DNA from: Oxalobacteraceae bacterium
GTDB lineage: Bacteria > Pseudomonadota > Gammaproteobacteria > Burkholderiales > Burkholderiaceae_D
Assembly (NCBI GenBank): GCA_027490465.1
Contig: JAIXXZ010000045.1
Coordinates: 1-46,549, forward strand
Length of the DNA: 46,549 nucleotides
Direction of reading: 5' to 3'
Of the stretch, positions 9,679 to 17,985 are shown piece after piece; the stretch's first letter is position 1; every line of letters begins with the position of its first letter. Under the pieces are notes generated by a model. It searched no databases, was not told where the DNA came from, and saw nothing but the letters and a program-made list of their open reading frames with translations. The position numbers and the translations under genes are program-made.

Positions 9679-9738
9679 ATGCAAGGCACAAAAAACAACA
9701 TGGCGGCCGGCCAGAACATCAGGATGAGCCGGACATGA
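9679..9738 (+). CDS. Micro-ORF 2 overlapping the response regulator start (19 codons)
   Basis: ATG 9679, with GGAG at 9667-9670, reads MQGTKNNMAAGQNIRMSRT and stops at TGA 9736-9738. The stop overlaps the response regulator ATG (9735-9737) as ATGA, the usual geometry of translational coupling. The regulator itself has no strong Shine-Dalgarno sequence, which makes coupling from this micro-ORF plausible. The peptide resembles nothing I recognise, and expression is not proven. Confidence 0.4.
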   Translation: MQGTKNNMAAGQNIRMSRT

Positions 9739-10379
9739 TTCGCGCAGTAATTGCAGACGATCACGCACTCATGCGTGAAGGACTCAAACACATACTGAGC
9801 AAAGCAGATGACATCGAAGTAATCGCCGAGGCGAGTGACGGGTTTGAGGTACTCGCCTTGGTCCGCAAGGGTAATTTCGATGTTCTGGTAATGGATTTGT
9901 CCATGCCGGGACGCAGCGGCATGGACCTGATCAGACAAATCAAAGATGAATTTCCGGAGCTTGCGATTCTGGTACTGACCATGCACGACGAGAATCAATA
10001 CGCTGCTCGAGCAATTCGAGCAGGTGCGCTGGGTTACATGACCAAAGAGAGCGCTGGTAACGAACTCGTGAAAGCCATTCGTAAAGTACACAATGGCCGC
10101 CCCTACATCAGCATGGATGTCGCAGAGCAGCTGGCGATGGATGCGATGCCTACCCGACTCGACATGCCGCACAAATCATTGTCTGACAGAGAGTTTGAAG
10201 TTTTCAATTTTCTCGTGTCAGGAAAATCCGTGACTGAGATTGCAGAACTTCTTCACTTGTCAGTGAAGACAGTCAGCACACACAAAACACGCATTCTGCA
10301 AAAAATGGGCAGCAGTTCGCTGGCAGAGTTGGTCCAATACGCTGTCGTGCAGGGTTTGCTCGAAAAATTCAAGCCTTGA
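9735..10379 (+). CDS. NarL/FixJ-family two-component response regulator
   Basis: A 214-residue regulator with an N-terminal receiver domain (acidic pair Asp8-Asp9, phospho-acceptor Asp54 in VMDLSMPGRSG, Thr82, Lys104) and a C-terminal LuxR/NarL-type helix-turn-helix at about residues 145-210 (LSDREFEVFNFLVSGKSVTEIAELLHLSVKTVSTHKTRILQKM). All phosphorylation residues are present. No histidine kinase lies next to it, so it is an orphan within the window. It follows an FNR-type box and precedes a Crp/Fnr regulator on the same strand, suggesting a role in oxygen- or redox-linked control; this is inference. ATG 9735 overlaps the upstream micro-ORF stop. Confidence 0.93.
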   Translation: MIRAVIADDHALMREGLKHILSKADDIEVIAEASDGFEVLALVRKGNFDVLVMDLSMPGRSGMDLIRQIKDEFPELAILVLTMHDENQYAARAIRAGALGYMTKESAGNELVKAIRKVHNGRPYISMDVAEQLAMDAMPTRLDMPHKSLSDREFEVFNFLVSGKSVTEIAELLHLSVKTVSTHKTRILQKMGSSSLAELVQYAVVQGLLEKFKP

Positions 10380-10724
10380 GTTTCATGCGGATCAAAGATC
10401 AATCGAACAAAGTTGCGAAGATAGGAATAGCCCTAACGAAGCTCAGTCGTGACTTGAATGGTATTCAGAGCAACCCGATAGCCATTGAAACACGCTGTGG
10501 CGATACTACCCACTCGCAAAGCGCATGACGTTCAGAAACCGAAAAGTTGACGCGCCACTGCGTAGCGACAGTGAACATGAAAAGGATTTCTTACCGTGAC
10601 TCGATCAGATTTTCATTCCGACCAAACCATGCCACAGAACGGCGCCCTGGAACGTGCGACGACAATGCATGAGATGAAGCGAACCACTACTAATTCACTC
10701 AGCCCTCAACATCAGGAGATGACC
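10380..10724 (+). other. Leader/intergenic region before the Crp/Fnr gene
   Basis: This 345-base stretch has no supported gene. The Crp/Fnr frame is open from 10596, but the codons before 10725 have no family resemblance and are better read as leader. A 5+5 stem (CACTG 10556-10560, CAGTG 10569-10573) and a lone TTGACG (10547-10552) without a matching -10 are visible. Paired ATCAA half-sites near 10390 do not form an FNR palindrome. Confidence 0.5.
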
Positions 10725-11606
10725 ATGACATCACTACAAATTTCCGATCCACGTCCCGGTAACACAAATGCGATTCAACATACATCATCAGGTGAAGCGG
10801 GCTGGCAGCGACAAGGGAAATTATGGTCGAATCTGAAAGAGCTCTGCGATCTACTGCGCATACCTGCAGCGCCATCTGTCAACGATGAGGAATTTCTTTT
10901 TCAGCATGTTCAATTCAAAACAGGTCAACGCATACACACGATCGGTCAGCCGTTTGATACCTTGTTCATCGTACATTCAGGATTTCTCAAGACAGTACTG
11001 ATTGACGAGTATGGCAATGAGCAAGTGCTGAGTTTTCCGATGAAAGGTGATCTTTTCGGTGTGGATGGCATACACACCAAACGCTATTCCTCTGAGGCAG
11101 TTGCCTTGTCAAACTGCGATCTCATCCTTCTGCCGTTCAAGAAATTCACCGCATTGGGTCGGTCTTACATCGAGCTTGAACATGCGATGTACAGCGTCAT
11201 GAGTCGCGAGTTGGTGCGCGAACAGGCGATGGTCAGCATGCTTGGTGCACTGTCTGCCGAAGCGAGAGTAGCTCGCTTCCTGGTCTCGCTATCGGAACGC
11301 TTCGCTGAAATGGGTTATTCGAGCAAACTGTTCAATCTGCGCATGACTCGCCATGAAATCGGCAGCTATCTGGGGCTGACGCTGGAGACCGTCAGTCGCA
11401 CACTTTCTGCATTCAATGAAATCGGTCTGATCAGCGTGGACCAACGTTCAATCGGCATCAAAGATATCGACGCCTTACGTACACTGCGTCGTCTGCCCCC
11501 CTCCAGCTCGCGATCCAAGGCGGCAGGAAAACGGGCACGCGAAGCCGCAGCGCGGGCTGCTTTAACGGAGGTCAGCAAAGAATGGAATCCCATCGCAGCG
11601 GTCTAA
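10725..11606 (+). CDS. Crp/Fnr-family transcriptional regulator
   Basis: A 293-residue regulator with an N-terminal cyclic-nucleotide-binding-like beta-roll (FKTGQRIHTIGQPFDTLFIVHSGFLKTVLIDEYGNEQVLSFPMKGDLFGVDGIH), a long dimer helix (SRELVREQAMVSMLGALSAEARVARFLVSLSERF) and a C-terminal winged helix-turn-helix. The recognition helix reads LTLETVSRTLSAFNEIGLI, with the E-x-x-S-R residues of FNR-type TTGAT binding. It lacks the N-terminal cysteine cluster of oxygen-sensing FNR: only two cysteines are visible, neither clustered. The last 40 residues or so are rich in Arg, Lys and Ala, an unusual tail. ATG 10725 is chosen because AGGAG precedes it by six bases. It could bind the FNR-type box at 9545. 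Confidence 0.88.
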   Translation: MTSLQISDPRPGNTNAIQHTSSGEAGWQRQGKLWSNLKELCDLLRIPAAPSVNDEEFLFQHVQFKTGQRIHTIGQPFDTLFIVHSGFLKTVLIDEYGNEQVLSFPMKGDLFGVDGIHTKRYSSEAVALSNCDLILLPFKKFTALGRSYIELEHAMYSVMSRELVREQAMVSMLGALSAEARVARFLVSLSERFAEMGYSSKLFNLRMTRHEIGSYLGLTLETVSRTLSAFNEIGLISVDQRSIGIKDIDALRTLRRLPPSSSRSKAAGKRAREAAARAALTEVSKEWNPIAAV

Positions 11607-11702
11607 GTTCCGACAGGATATGCTCGGCAGCACCCTGACTGGAAGACCATGAGGCCAGATAGCCCTTAACAGGTCGGCGGCATGGTCTGCCGTCAAACAA
11701 AC

Positions 11703-11756
11703 ACTCGGATGGACCCACTGACTTAACCCATCCGAGTAACTGATGACATTTTTTTA
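11703..11756. terminator. Probable bidirectional terminator between the Crp/Fnr and phasin genes
   Basis: ACTCGGATGG (11703-11712) and CCATCCGAGT (11728-11737) form a perfect 10-bp stem between convergent genes. On + a T-run starts about eleven bases after the stem; on - the stem is followed by TGTTTGTTTG. The distance to the T-run on + is longer than ideal. Confidence 0.6.
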
Positions 11757-12371
11757 TTTTTTCCTGCTTGCAGCCGCCCTTTTATGGGCATGGGGATGAT
11801 CCACTTCTTCCACCACATGTTCAGCAGTTCTTGAGGCGGCATCGCGCGCAAAATTTGCAGCTGTTTCCACGTTACTACGCGCGGCTGTCATATTTTGTGT
11901 GGCAAAGCGACTCGCTTCACGAAAGGCCTGTTCCCACACACTCATCATGCCTGTGAAAGGATTGACTATCCCTTCGCCAGGCTGATTCATTCCCGCTGCA
12001 GCCTGATGCTGAGCAGACTCGACCTGCTCAGCTGCCTTGTGACTGACAAGATCCATGTATTCACGAACAGATCGACCGAACTCAGTTTGCATTTCGACCA
12101 GCGCAGACATGATTTGCTGCTGGCAGTGCATGGCTTTTTCCGGCCGGTGGGCCATCACTTGCTGCAAATCAGCCATCTTTGACGGATCACGCATATTCGC
12201 AATGGCACGTACCAGCTTGAGCTGACTGTCAACCGCCTGATGCGTGACATCCAGCACAGCCCTATCAATTTTTTCAGTCCCGGAAAACACGACATCGGCC
12301 AGCTGTATGGTTGCATCCAGCTGATACTGAACCATGTCAACGACCGGATTGTGCTGCTGTGTTTTATGCAT
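11754..12371 (-). CDS. Phasin family protein (polyhydroxyalkanoate granule-associated)
   Basis: A 205-residue helical protein without signal peptide or membrane helix. Its pattern fits the phasin family: VVDMVQYQLDATIQLADVVFSGTEKIDRAVLDVTHQAV near the N-terminus, long amphipathic helices with many Gln, Ala, Met and Val, FREASRFATQNMTAARSNVETAANFARDAASRTAEH, and a basic Lys/Arg/Ala tail (HKRAAASRKK). Phasins coat polyhydroxybutyrate granules and limit their size; the basic tail could contact DNA, as proposed for some phasins. AAGGAG precedes the ATG at good spacing. Acetoacetyl-CoA synthetase at 15.5-17.5 kb fits a PHB-producing cell. The gene is monocistronic. Confidence 0.85.
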   Translation of the reverse strand: MHKTQQHNPVVDMVQYQLDATIQLADVVFSGTEKIDRAVLDVTHQAVDSQLKLVRAIANMRDPSKMADLQQVMAHRPEKAMHCQQQIMSALVEMQTEFGRSVREYMDLVSHKAAEQVESAQHQAAAGMNQPGEGIVNPFTGMMSVWEQAFREASRFATQNMTAARSNVETAANFARDAASRTAEHVVEEVDHPHAHKRAAASRKK

Positions 12372-12791
12372 TATGACTCCTTGAGATCGATGGAGAATCA
12401 GAAAAAACGGTGCTCATGACCACGCCAGCGAGCACCCGACGCGCGCAAAACAAACGCAAAAACGCCGATGCAAAAACACCATGACAATGCCGCACGCTGC
12501 CGAGACCTGCTCGATCGAGTTTGTCATTCAACGATGTGATGACTTTGAGAATTCACAAATACCGGTCATCAAAACCCTGAGCTCGGCAAGACTGAAGCGG
12601 CCAGACCAGGTTGACAGTCTGTGCCGCGCAAAGAACACCAACGCCGCAAGCGTCGTGACGCGACAGGTTCTCGGTAGTTTTGCGCGCGCACAAACAAGAC
12701 GAGGAGCACAGGTATAATAACGGCCGGCAAGCGCGGTCTTGCCCCGACTCATCCAGCACCGGACGAGCGGCCGTTACAAGTCCGGGACTGT
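12372..12791. other. Divergent intergenic region between phasin and minC
   Basis: This 420-base region holds the divergent promoters for the phasin gene (-) and minCDE (+). A perfect TATAAT is at 12713-12718, 74 bases before the minC ATG, but the expected -35 window holds no good hexamer. Short open frames here lack ribosome-binding sites and family likeness, so I call no gene. Confidence 0.5.
12713..12718 (+). promoter_or_regulatory. Candidate -10 element for minCDE
   Basis: A consensus TATAAT preceded by GG. The -35 position (about 12690-12695) is poor, so either an activator or an alternative promoter may be used. It points toward minC, whose ATG is 74 bases downstream. Confidence 0.45.
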
Positions 12792-13574
12792 ATGTCAAAG
12801 AATCAAGCCAGGAAGCCGCTGGAAATCAAGATATCCACGGTGGTCGCTGTTGCTGCCCTCATAGGCGACACCGACTACGACAAGCTGTCTTCGGCGTTAG
12901 CGCACCTCACCGCCGGAACGCCAGACTACTTCGAAGACGAATTCACCCTGCTTGACTTTGCACCTGCGTCGCCGCTGCCGGCCCCGGGACAGATCGATTG
13001 GGTGCGATTGATTGCACTTTTCAAATCGCATCGACTGAACCCCGTTGCCGTTCGCAACGTGCCCGCCAGTCTTGAAGATGAAATCCGCGCACATGGCCTG
13101 AGCATCGATCATGTGGATACATCACGACAGTTTGAGCTGACACCACCGCCCTCGCCGCCTAAATCCGAACCCGCCGAAGAAGAAAAAGCCAAGCCAGTGC
13201 CCACCGCGCCCGCGGTAGTGGCAACAGCCCAGCCGGCCAGCACGATGGTAGTCGATACCCCAGTGCGTGGAGGACAACGGATTTATGCTCGAGGCTGCGA
13301 TCTTGTTCTGACTGCTGCTGTCAACGCCGGATCAGAAGTCATCGCCGATGGCAGTATTCATGTCTATGCACCACTTCGCGGCCGCGCACTGGCTGGCGCT
13401 GCCGGCAACGCGCAGGCCCGTATTTTTTCGCTCTCCATGGAGGCCGAGTTGGTGTCCATCGCTGGCGTATACCGCACTTTCGATGAGGGCTGGCCCAAAG
13501 ACCTGTCCGGCAAACCCGTACAGATCCGCCTGCAAGACGAGCGCCTCGACATCGCGCCTATTGAACTGAAATGA
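12792..13574 (+). CDS. minC: Septum site-determining protein MinC
   Basis: MinC blocks FtsZ ring assembly away from mid-cell. The 260-residue protein has an N-terminal MinC_N domain to about residue 112 ([41 protein letters not shown]). A Pro/Glu/Ala/Lys-rich linker follows, longer than in E. coli. The C-terminal beta-helix domain spans about 150-260 ([46 protein letters not shown], then [24 protein letters not shown]), which dimerises and binds MinD. It is first in a minC-minD-minE operon; minD begins 40 bases later after a strong ribosome-binding site. Confidence 0.95.
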   Translation: MSKNQARKPLEIKISTVVAVAALIGDTDYDKLSSALAHLTAGTPDYFEDEFTLLDFAPASPLPAPGQIDWVRLIALFKSHRLNPVAVRNVPASLEDEIRAHGLSIDHVDTSRQFELTPPPSPPKSEPAEEEKAKPVPTAPAVVATAQPASTMVVDTPVRGGQRIYARGCDLVLTAAVNAGSEVIADGSIHVYAPLRGRALAGAAGNAQARIFSLSMEAELVSIAGVYRTFDEGWPKDLSGKPVQIRLQDERLDIAPIELK

Positions 13575-13614
13575 TTTTTTATCTGATGGTGCTTCTTCAG
13601 CAAAGGAGTTTTTT

Positions 13615-14430
13615 GTGACAAAGATAATCGTTGTGACCTCCGGTAAAGGGGGCGTCGGCAAAACCACCTCCAGCGCCAGCTTTGCATCCGGTCTTGCATT
13701 ACGCGGACACAAGACTGCCGTCATCGACTTTGATGTCGGCTTGCGTAATCTGGATCTGATCATGGGCTGCGAGCGCCGTGTAGTCTACGACATGATTAAC
13801 GTCATCAATCGCGAAGCCACGCTCACCCAGGCGCTGATCAAGGACAAGCACTGCGACAATCTCTTCGTTCTTCCAGCATCCCAGACGCGCGACAAAGATG
13901 CGCTGACCGAGGACGGTGTCGAGCGTATCCTCGACGAACTGCGCTCCTCCGGTTTTGAATACATCGTTTGCGATTCGCCCGCTGGCATCGAACGCGGTGC
14001 GGTCATGGCGCTCACATTTGCAGACGAAGCCATCATCGTCACCAATCCAGAAGTCTCTTCGGTACGGGATTCCGATCGTATTCTCGGCATTATTCAGGCA
14101 AAGTCGCGACGCGCGCAAACCGGCGACGAGCCAGTAAAAGAACATCTGCTGATCACGCGCTACGTACCCAAGCGTGTCGAGGCTGGCGAAATGCTGTCTT
14201 ATGAAGATGTGCAGGAAATCCTGCGCATACCGCTGCTGGGCATCATCCCGGAATCAGAATCCGTGCTGCATGCTTCCAATCAGGGAAATCCTGCGATTCA
14301 CATTGACGGCAGCGAAGTCTCCGATGCCTACAAAGATGTCGTCGCTCGCTTCCTTGGAGAAGAGCGACCGCTGCGATTCGCGGATTATGAAAAGCCGGGC
14401 ATTTTGTCTCGTCTGTTTGGAGGCAAGTGA
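13615..14430 (+). CDS. minD: Septum site-determining ATPase MinD
   Basis: A 271-residue ParA/MinD-type ATPase. The deviant Walker A motif SGKGGVGKTT is at residues 9-18, followed by FDVGLRNLDLIMGCERRVVYD, the switch region FEYIVCDSPAGIERGA, and a C-terminal amphipathic membrane-targeting helix (GILSRLFGGK). MinD binds the inner membrane in its ATP form, recruits MinC, and is released by MinE, giving pole-to-pole oscillation. Translation starts with GTG 13615, supported by AAAGGAG about nine bases upstream and by exact agreement with the family N-terminus. Length is the same as typical proteobacterial MinD. Confidence 0.98.
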   Translation: MTKIIVVTSGKGGVGKTTSSASFASGLALRGHKTAVIDFDVGLRNLDLIMGCERRVVYDMINVINREATLTQALIKDKHCDNLFVLPASQTRDKDALTEDGVERILDELRSSGFEYIVCDSPAGIERGAVMALTFADEAIIVTNPEVSSVRDSDRILGIIQAKSRRAQTGDEPVKEHLLITRYVPKRVEAGEMLSYEDVQEILRIPLLGIIPESESVLHASNQGNPAIHIDGSEVSDAYKDVVARFLGEERPLRFADYEKPGILSRLFGGK

Positions 14431-14432
14431 TC

Positions 14433-14699
14433 ATGTCACTACTCTCCTTCTTTTTCAAAGATGAAAAAAAATCCTCGGCGACGTCTGCCAGAGAGCGCCT
14501 GCAGATCATCATCGCCCACGAACACAACCTTAACAGTGGCCCCGAGTTTTTGCCGGCCCTGCACAGGGAACTGATCGGCGTCATTTCAAAATACGTGAAC
14601 ATCAATCCGGAAGACGTGAAGATTTCACTGGACCGACAGGGCAACCTGGAGGTGCTGGATGTGAACGTCGTATTGCCGGATGCCCGCACCGCGCGCTAG
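14433..14699 (+). CDS. minE: Cell division topological specificity factor MinE
   Basis: An 88-residue MinE. The N-terminal membrane-binding and anti-MinCD segment is MSLLSFFFKDEKKSSATSARERLQIIIAHEH, and the C-terminal topological specificity domain follows (PALHRELIGVISKYVNINPEDVKISLDRQGNLEVLDVNVVLP). I prefer ATG 14433 over the in-frame GTG at 14427, because GGAGG (14419-14423) lies at a normal distance and the protein then starts like other MinE proteins. The gene starts two bases after minD. Its last 20 bases overlap the start of the next gene in another frame. Confidence 0.96.
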   Translation: MSLLSFFFKDEKKSSATSARERLQIIIAHEHNLNSGPEFLPALHRELIGVISKYVNINPEDVKISLDRQGNLEVLDVNVVLPDARTAR

Positions 14700-15513
14700 T
14701 TCAGGCACATCTCCGTTGCTGCACGGCGTCGATTTCACATCGGCGCCACGCCGCAGCAAGGGCATCACGATTGCTTCAGGCTACCTTGTCGGAGACAGCT
14801 TTACGCTGAGTGAGCTGACGACACTGCACGATTTCGACCGCTTTTCAGACTGGCTGAATCAACCCGGTCCCTGGCTTGCGGGATTTGATTTTCCGTTTTC
14901 TTTTCCGCGCGAGCTGATCATCCAACTTGGCTGGCCTACCGATTGGGCTGCCCTTATTCGGTACGTCGCCACTTGTACCCGCAGTGAATTACGCGATACC
15001 TTCAAAGCAGTGTGCGATGCACGGCCGGTCGGCAGCAAGTTCATTCATCGCGCCACCGATCTGATCTCGGGCTCTTCCTCATCGATGAAGTGGGTCAATC
15101 CACCCGTGGCGTACATGCTCCATGCAGGCGCGCCCATGTTGCTGGACGCTGGCGTGTCGATTCCCTTCATGCACAAGGCGGATCCGGATCGGATTGCCCT
15201 CGAAGCCTATCCCGGCATGGTGGCACGGTCGATCACGCGTGCTTCATACAAAAACGATGCGCGAGCAATGCAGACACCGGAACGTCGAGCAGCGCGGCTG
15301 GAGATTATCAAAGCGCTTGAACGAGGAGATTATCCGCAAGGTATAGCGCTGGATGCAGGAAAACACCGGCGCGCTCTGCTCGATGATGGCAGTGGTGATT
15401 TACTCGATGCCGTATTGTGCGCCCTGCTCGCCGCATGGGGATGGCAGCGCCGCGCTACCGGCTACGGCCTGCCGCCCCATGATGCACTGGAAGGATGGAT
15501 CGTCGGCGCCTGA
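14680..15513 (+). CDS. DUF429 domain protein (RNase H-like fold predicted)
   Basis: A 277-residue protein whose opening GVDFTSAPRRSKGITIA, then GFDFPFSFPRELI, and late DGSGDLLDAVLCALLAAWGW fit the DUF429 family. The spaced aspartates in these three motifs look like the acidic active-site set of an RNase H-like fold; function in the family is not established. It overlaps the 3' end of minE by 20 bases, so it is probably translated from the minCDE mRNA. If ATG 14680 is the start, its first codons lie within minE; another start near 14715 (GTC GAT context) is not supported. It converges on the acetoacetyl-CoA synthetase gene 24 bases away. Confidence 0.75.
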   Translation: MPAPRASSGTSPLLHGVDFTSAPRRSKGITIASGYLVGDSFTLSELTTLHDFDRFSDWLNQPGPWLAGFDFPFSFPRELIIQLGWPTDWAALIRYVATCTRSELRDTFKAVCDARPVGSKFIHRATDLISGSSSSMKWVNPPVAYMLHAGAPMLLDAGVSIPFMHKADPDRIALEAYPGMVARSITRASYKNDARAMQTPERRAARLEIIKALERGDYPQGIALDAGKHRRALLDDGSGDLLDAVLCALLAAWGWQRRATGYGLPPHDALEGWIVGA

Positions 15514-15537
15514 CCAGGAGCCTGTGTGGGTTAGCGG

Positions 15538-17520
15538 TCAGGCTGTCTTGCGCTGGGCTGCGAATTCGGAATACCACTGCAGGCATCCGGGATTGCTCAT
15601 CGCATCCGGATTCGCCACTTTCTCCAGCGGCATGCCCAACAGCAGTTTCTTGATCGGCAGTTCCATCTTCTTGCCCGTCAGCGTACGCGGAATTTCAGCC
15701 ACGGCATAAATATCATTCGGTACATGACGGCCCGACAATTGGGTGCGGATTTTCTCGCGTATGCGCTGATCCAGCGCTTCATCGAACACCACACCTTCAC
15801 GCAAGACCACGAATAGAGGCATCCAGGATTCACGGCCAAGATATTCCAGATCCACGACCATGCTGTCGAGTACCTCGGGAAGGTCTTCAACCACGCGATA
15901 GATTTCTGCCGTTCCCATGCGAATGCCATGTCGATTGATGGTCGCATCGGAACGCCCATAAATCACCGCGCCGCCACGTGGCGTGATGCGTATCCAATCG
16001 CCATGCCGCCACAAGCCGGTGTAATGCTCAAAGTAGCTCTCGAGATAGCGCTTGTCGCCCGCATCGTTCCAGAAATACAGCGGCATCGACGGCATGGGCT
16101 CGGTCACGACCAGCTCGCCGACCGTATCGGTCAGTGACTGTCCGTGATCATCAAGCGCGTGAACGGCCACGCCCAAAGTACGGCATTGCATCTCACCCGC
16201 ATAAAGCGGCAGAATCGGACAAGACCCCACAAACGCAGCCGCGATATCGGTGCCGCCACTAATGGATGCGAGCATGATGTCCTGCTTCACATGCTGATAA
16301 ACCCATTGATAAGCCTCGGTGACCAGCGGTGAGCCCGTAGCACCCACGGTCTTCAGATGGGAAAGATTGAATTGCTTACCCGGCTCGATACCGGATTTCA
16401 TGCAGTTTGAAAAATAAGCCGCGCCGATACCAAAGAACGTCAGCTGCATCTCTTCCGCAAAACGCCACAGGCGGCTCATATCGGGATAACCCGGATTGCC
16501 GTCGTAGAGGCAAATTGTTGAGCCTACCATCCAGCCAGTGACCTGAGAATTCCACATGATCCAGCCGGTCGTGGAGAACCACAAGAAGCGATCATCCTCA
16601 CCCAAATCAAGATGCAAGGCGTGCGCTTTCAGTGTCTCGATCAGCGTACCGCCATGACCATGCACGATAGGCTTGGGCATGCCGGTGGTACCCGATGAAT
16701 AAACAATCCACAGTGGGTGATTGAAAGGCAGCTGCTCGAATTGCATCTCGCCTTCTGCGGGATGTGCGAGTAAAGCATCCCATGTGGTCACGCCGGGCAG
16801 TGTGGCTGCAGGATTCAGATACGGGAACAGAATGGTGTGTTCGAGCGTCTTGAGCTCGGCACGCATGGTCTCCACGACTTCCATGCGATTGAAATCCTTA
16901 CCACCGTAACGATAACCATCGACGGCAATCAAAACCTTGGGATCAATCTGGCGGAAGCGATCCAGCACGCTGGCGCTACCCATATCGGGCGAGCAGGAAG
17001 ACCAGACCGCACCAATGCTTGCACACGCGTAAAAAGCGATCGCCGCTTCGGGTGTATTGGGGAGATAAGCCACCACACGATCGCCCGGCACTACCCCCAT
17101 GCCTCGCAGGGCCTGCGCAACCGCCGTGATCTGCTCGCGCACCTGACCCCAGCTCAGCGTCACACGTTCGCGCACCTCGGACTCGGCCACTACCGCGACT
17201 TTGTTCGCGCTGGCGCCTTCGGTATTGAAGCGGAACAGCTGCTCGGCGAAATTCAGCCGACTGCCAGTAAACCATTCAGCGCCCGGCATCGCATGGGTAG
17301 ATAAAATTTCCTGATACGGTGCCGAGCTCTTGATATCAAAGTAGATCCAGACCAGCGACCAGAAGCGTTCGAGATCATCGACCGACCATTCCCACAACGA
17401 CTGATAATCGGAAAAATACAAGAAGTGCTCAGTGGCCAGCCATTGCATGAAGTGATTCAGCCGGCTGCGCGCCACGCGATCGGCGCTGGGTGTCCACAAA
17501 AGCGGGTGGTCGTCCGCCAT
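15538..17520 (-). CDS. Acetoacetyl-CoA synthetase
   Basis: A 660-residue acyl-adenylate-forming enzyme of the acetoacetate--CoA ligase family. The ATP-binding P-loop-like motif YSSGTTGMPKP is at residues 274-284, the hinge/adenylation motif YGRSDATINRHGIRMGT at 521-537, and the catalytic lysine region RTLTGKKMELPIKKLL near 611-626. The N-terminal WEWSVDDLERFWSLVW region is typical of acetoacetyl-CoA synthetases and longer than in acetyl-CoA synthetase relatives. It activates acetoacetate for use as carbon source or for PHB turnover, which fits the phasin gene. I place the start at 17520 with GGGAG upstream; the frame is open to 17613 but those residues are atypical. It is monocistronic. Confidence 0.92.
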   Translation of the reverse strand: MADDHPLLWTPSADRVARSRLNHFMQWLATEHFLYFSDYQSLWEWSVDDLERFWSLVWIYFDIKSSAPYQEILSTHAMPGAEWFTGSRLNFAEQLFRFNTEGASANKVAVVAESEVRERVTLSWGQVREQITAVAQALRGMGVVPGDRVVAYLPNTPEAAIAFYACASIGAVWSSCSPDMGSASVLDRFRQIDPKVLIAVDGYRYGGKDFNRMEVVETMRAELKTLEHTILFPYLNPAATLPGVTTWDALLAHPAEGEMQFEQLPFNHPLWIVYSSGTTGMPKPIVHGHGGTLIETLKAHALHLDLGEDDRFLWFSTTGWIMWNSQVTGWMVGSTICLYDGNPGYPDMSRLWRFAEEMQLTFFGIGAAYFSNCMKSGIEPGKQFNLSHLKTVGATGSPLVTEAYQWVYQHVKQDIMLASISGGTDIAAAFVGSCPILPLYAGEMQCRTLGVAVHALDDHGQSLTDTVGELVVTEPMPSMPLYFWNDAGDKRYLESYFEHYTGLWRHGDWIRITPRGGAVIYGRSDATINRHGIRMGTAEIYRVVEDLPEVLDSMVVDLEYLGRESWMPLFVVLREGVVFDEALDQRIREKIRTQLSGRHVPNDIYAVAEIPRTLTGKKMELPIKKLLLGMPLEKVANPDAMSNPGCLQWYSEFAAQRKTA

Positions 17521-17626
17521 ACCTGTCTCCCGGTTGTTTTTGTTAATAGCTTGCGCATGATAATGCAAACCACCCACAGGGAGAACTAAACGGCGTACGA
17601 ACCGTCCCGACAAGCCTGCCTGAACC

Positions 17627-17959
17627 TCAGTGAACCTGATGTTTGAGCTGAGAGAGCTCCTGATGCGCTTTTATGACGGCATCCTTGACCTTCTGATCGA
17701 CATTGGCAGCACTCTCGCACGCTGTCTTGGCCTGATCACCGAGTTGTTCCAGCTCGTCGACGCATTGACGAATCGACGCTTCATCTGACGATTGTTGTAA
17801 TGTTTTCGTGGCTTGATCGGATCGCTGCCCCAATTGCTCAATACTGCTCTTGATATTGCCGGGTACGCTGGCACCCGCGCTCTCGCAAGCCTGACTGGCT
17901 TGCTGAATCGTCTGCTTGATCTGACTGACTCGCTGCTGTACTTCATTGGCTTGCATCAT
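17627..17959 (-). CDS. Small helical hypothetical protein
   Basis: A 110-residue soluble protein that I cannot assign. It is predicted to be almost wholly helical, with Gln/Ser/Ala-rich heptads (VQQRVSQIKQTIQQASQACESAG, SSIEQLGQRSDQATKTLQQSSDEASIRQCVDELEQLGDQAKTAC) and three cysteines in similar QAC/QC/TAC settings, which suggests a coiled-coil bundle. AGGAG lies seven bases before the ATG at 17959; a longer frame to 18007 has no such site. The 5' leader arises directly from a MITE-like repeat ending 26 bases upstream. It lies between acetoacetyl-CoA synthetase and a BON/SRPBCC gene on the same strand. Confidence 0.65.
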   Translation of the reverse strand: MMQANEVQQRVSQIKQTIQQASQACESAGASVPGNIKSSIEQLGQRSDQATKTLQQSSDEASIRQCVDELEQLGDQAKTACESAANVDQKVKDAVIKAHQELSQLKHQVH

Positions 17960-17985
17960 GATCGCACTCCTGTGGGTTTGTTTTC

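Noticed and set aside
10388-10402. Possible FNR box near the end of the response regulator gene (paired ATCAA half-sites)
   Set aside because: The two half-sites are direct rather than inverted, so the dimer consensus is not met.
12481-12717. Plus-strand 78-codon frame between phasin and minC
   Set aside because: No ribosome-binding site or family likeness; it overlaps the likely minC promoter.
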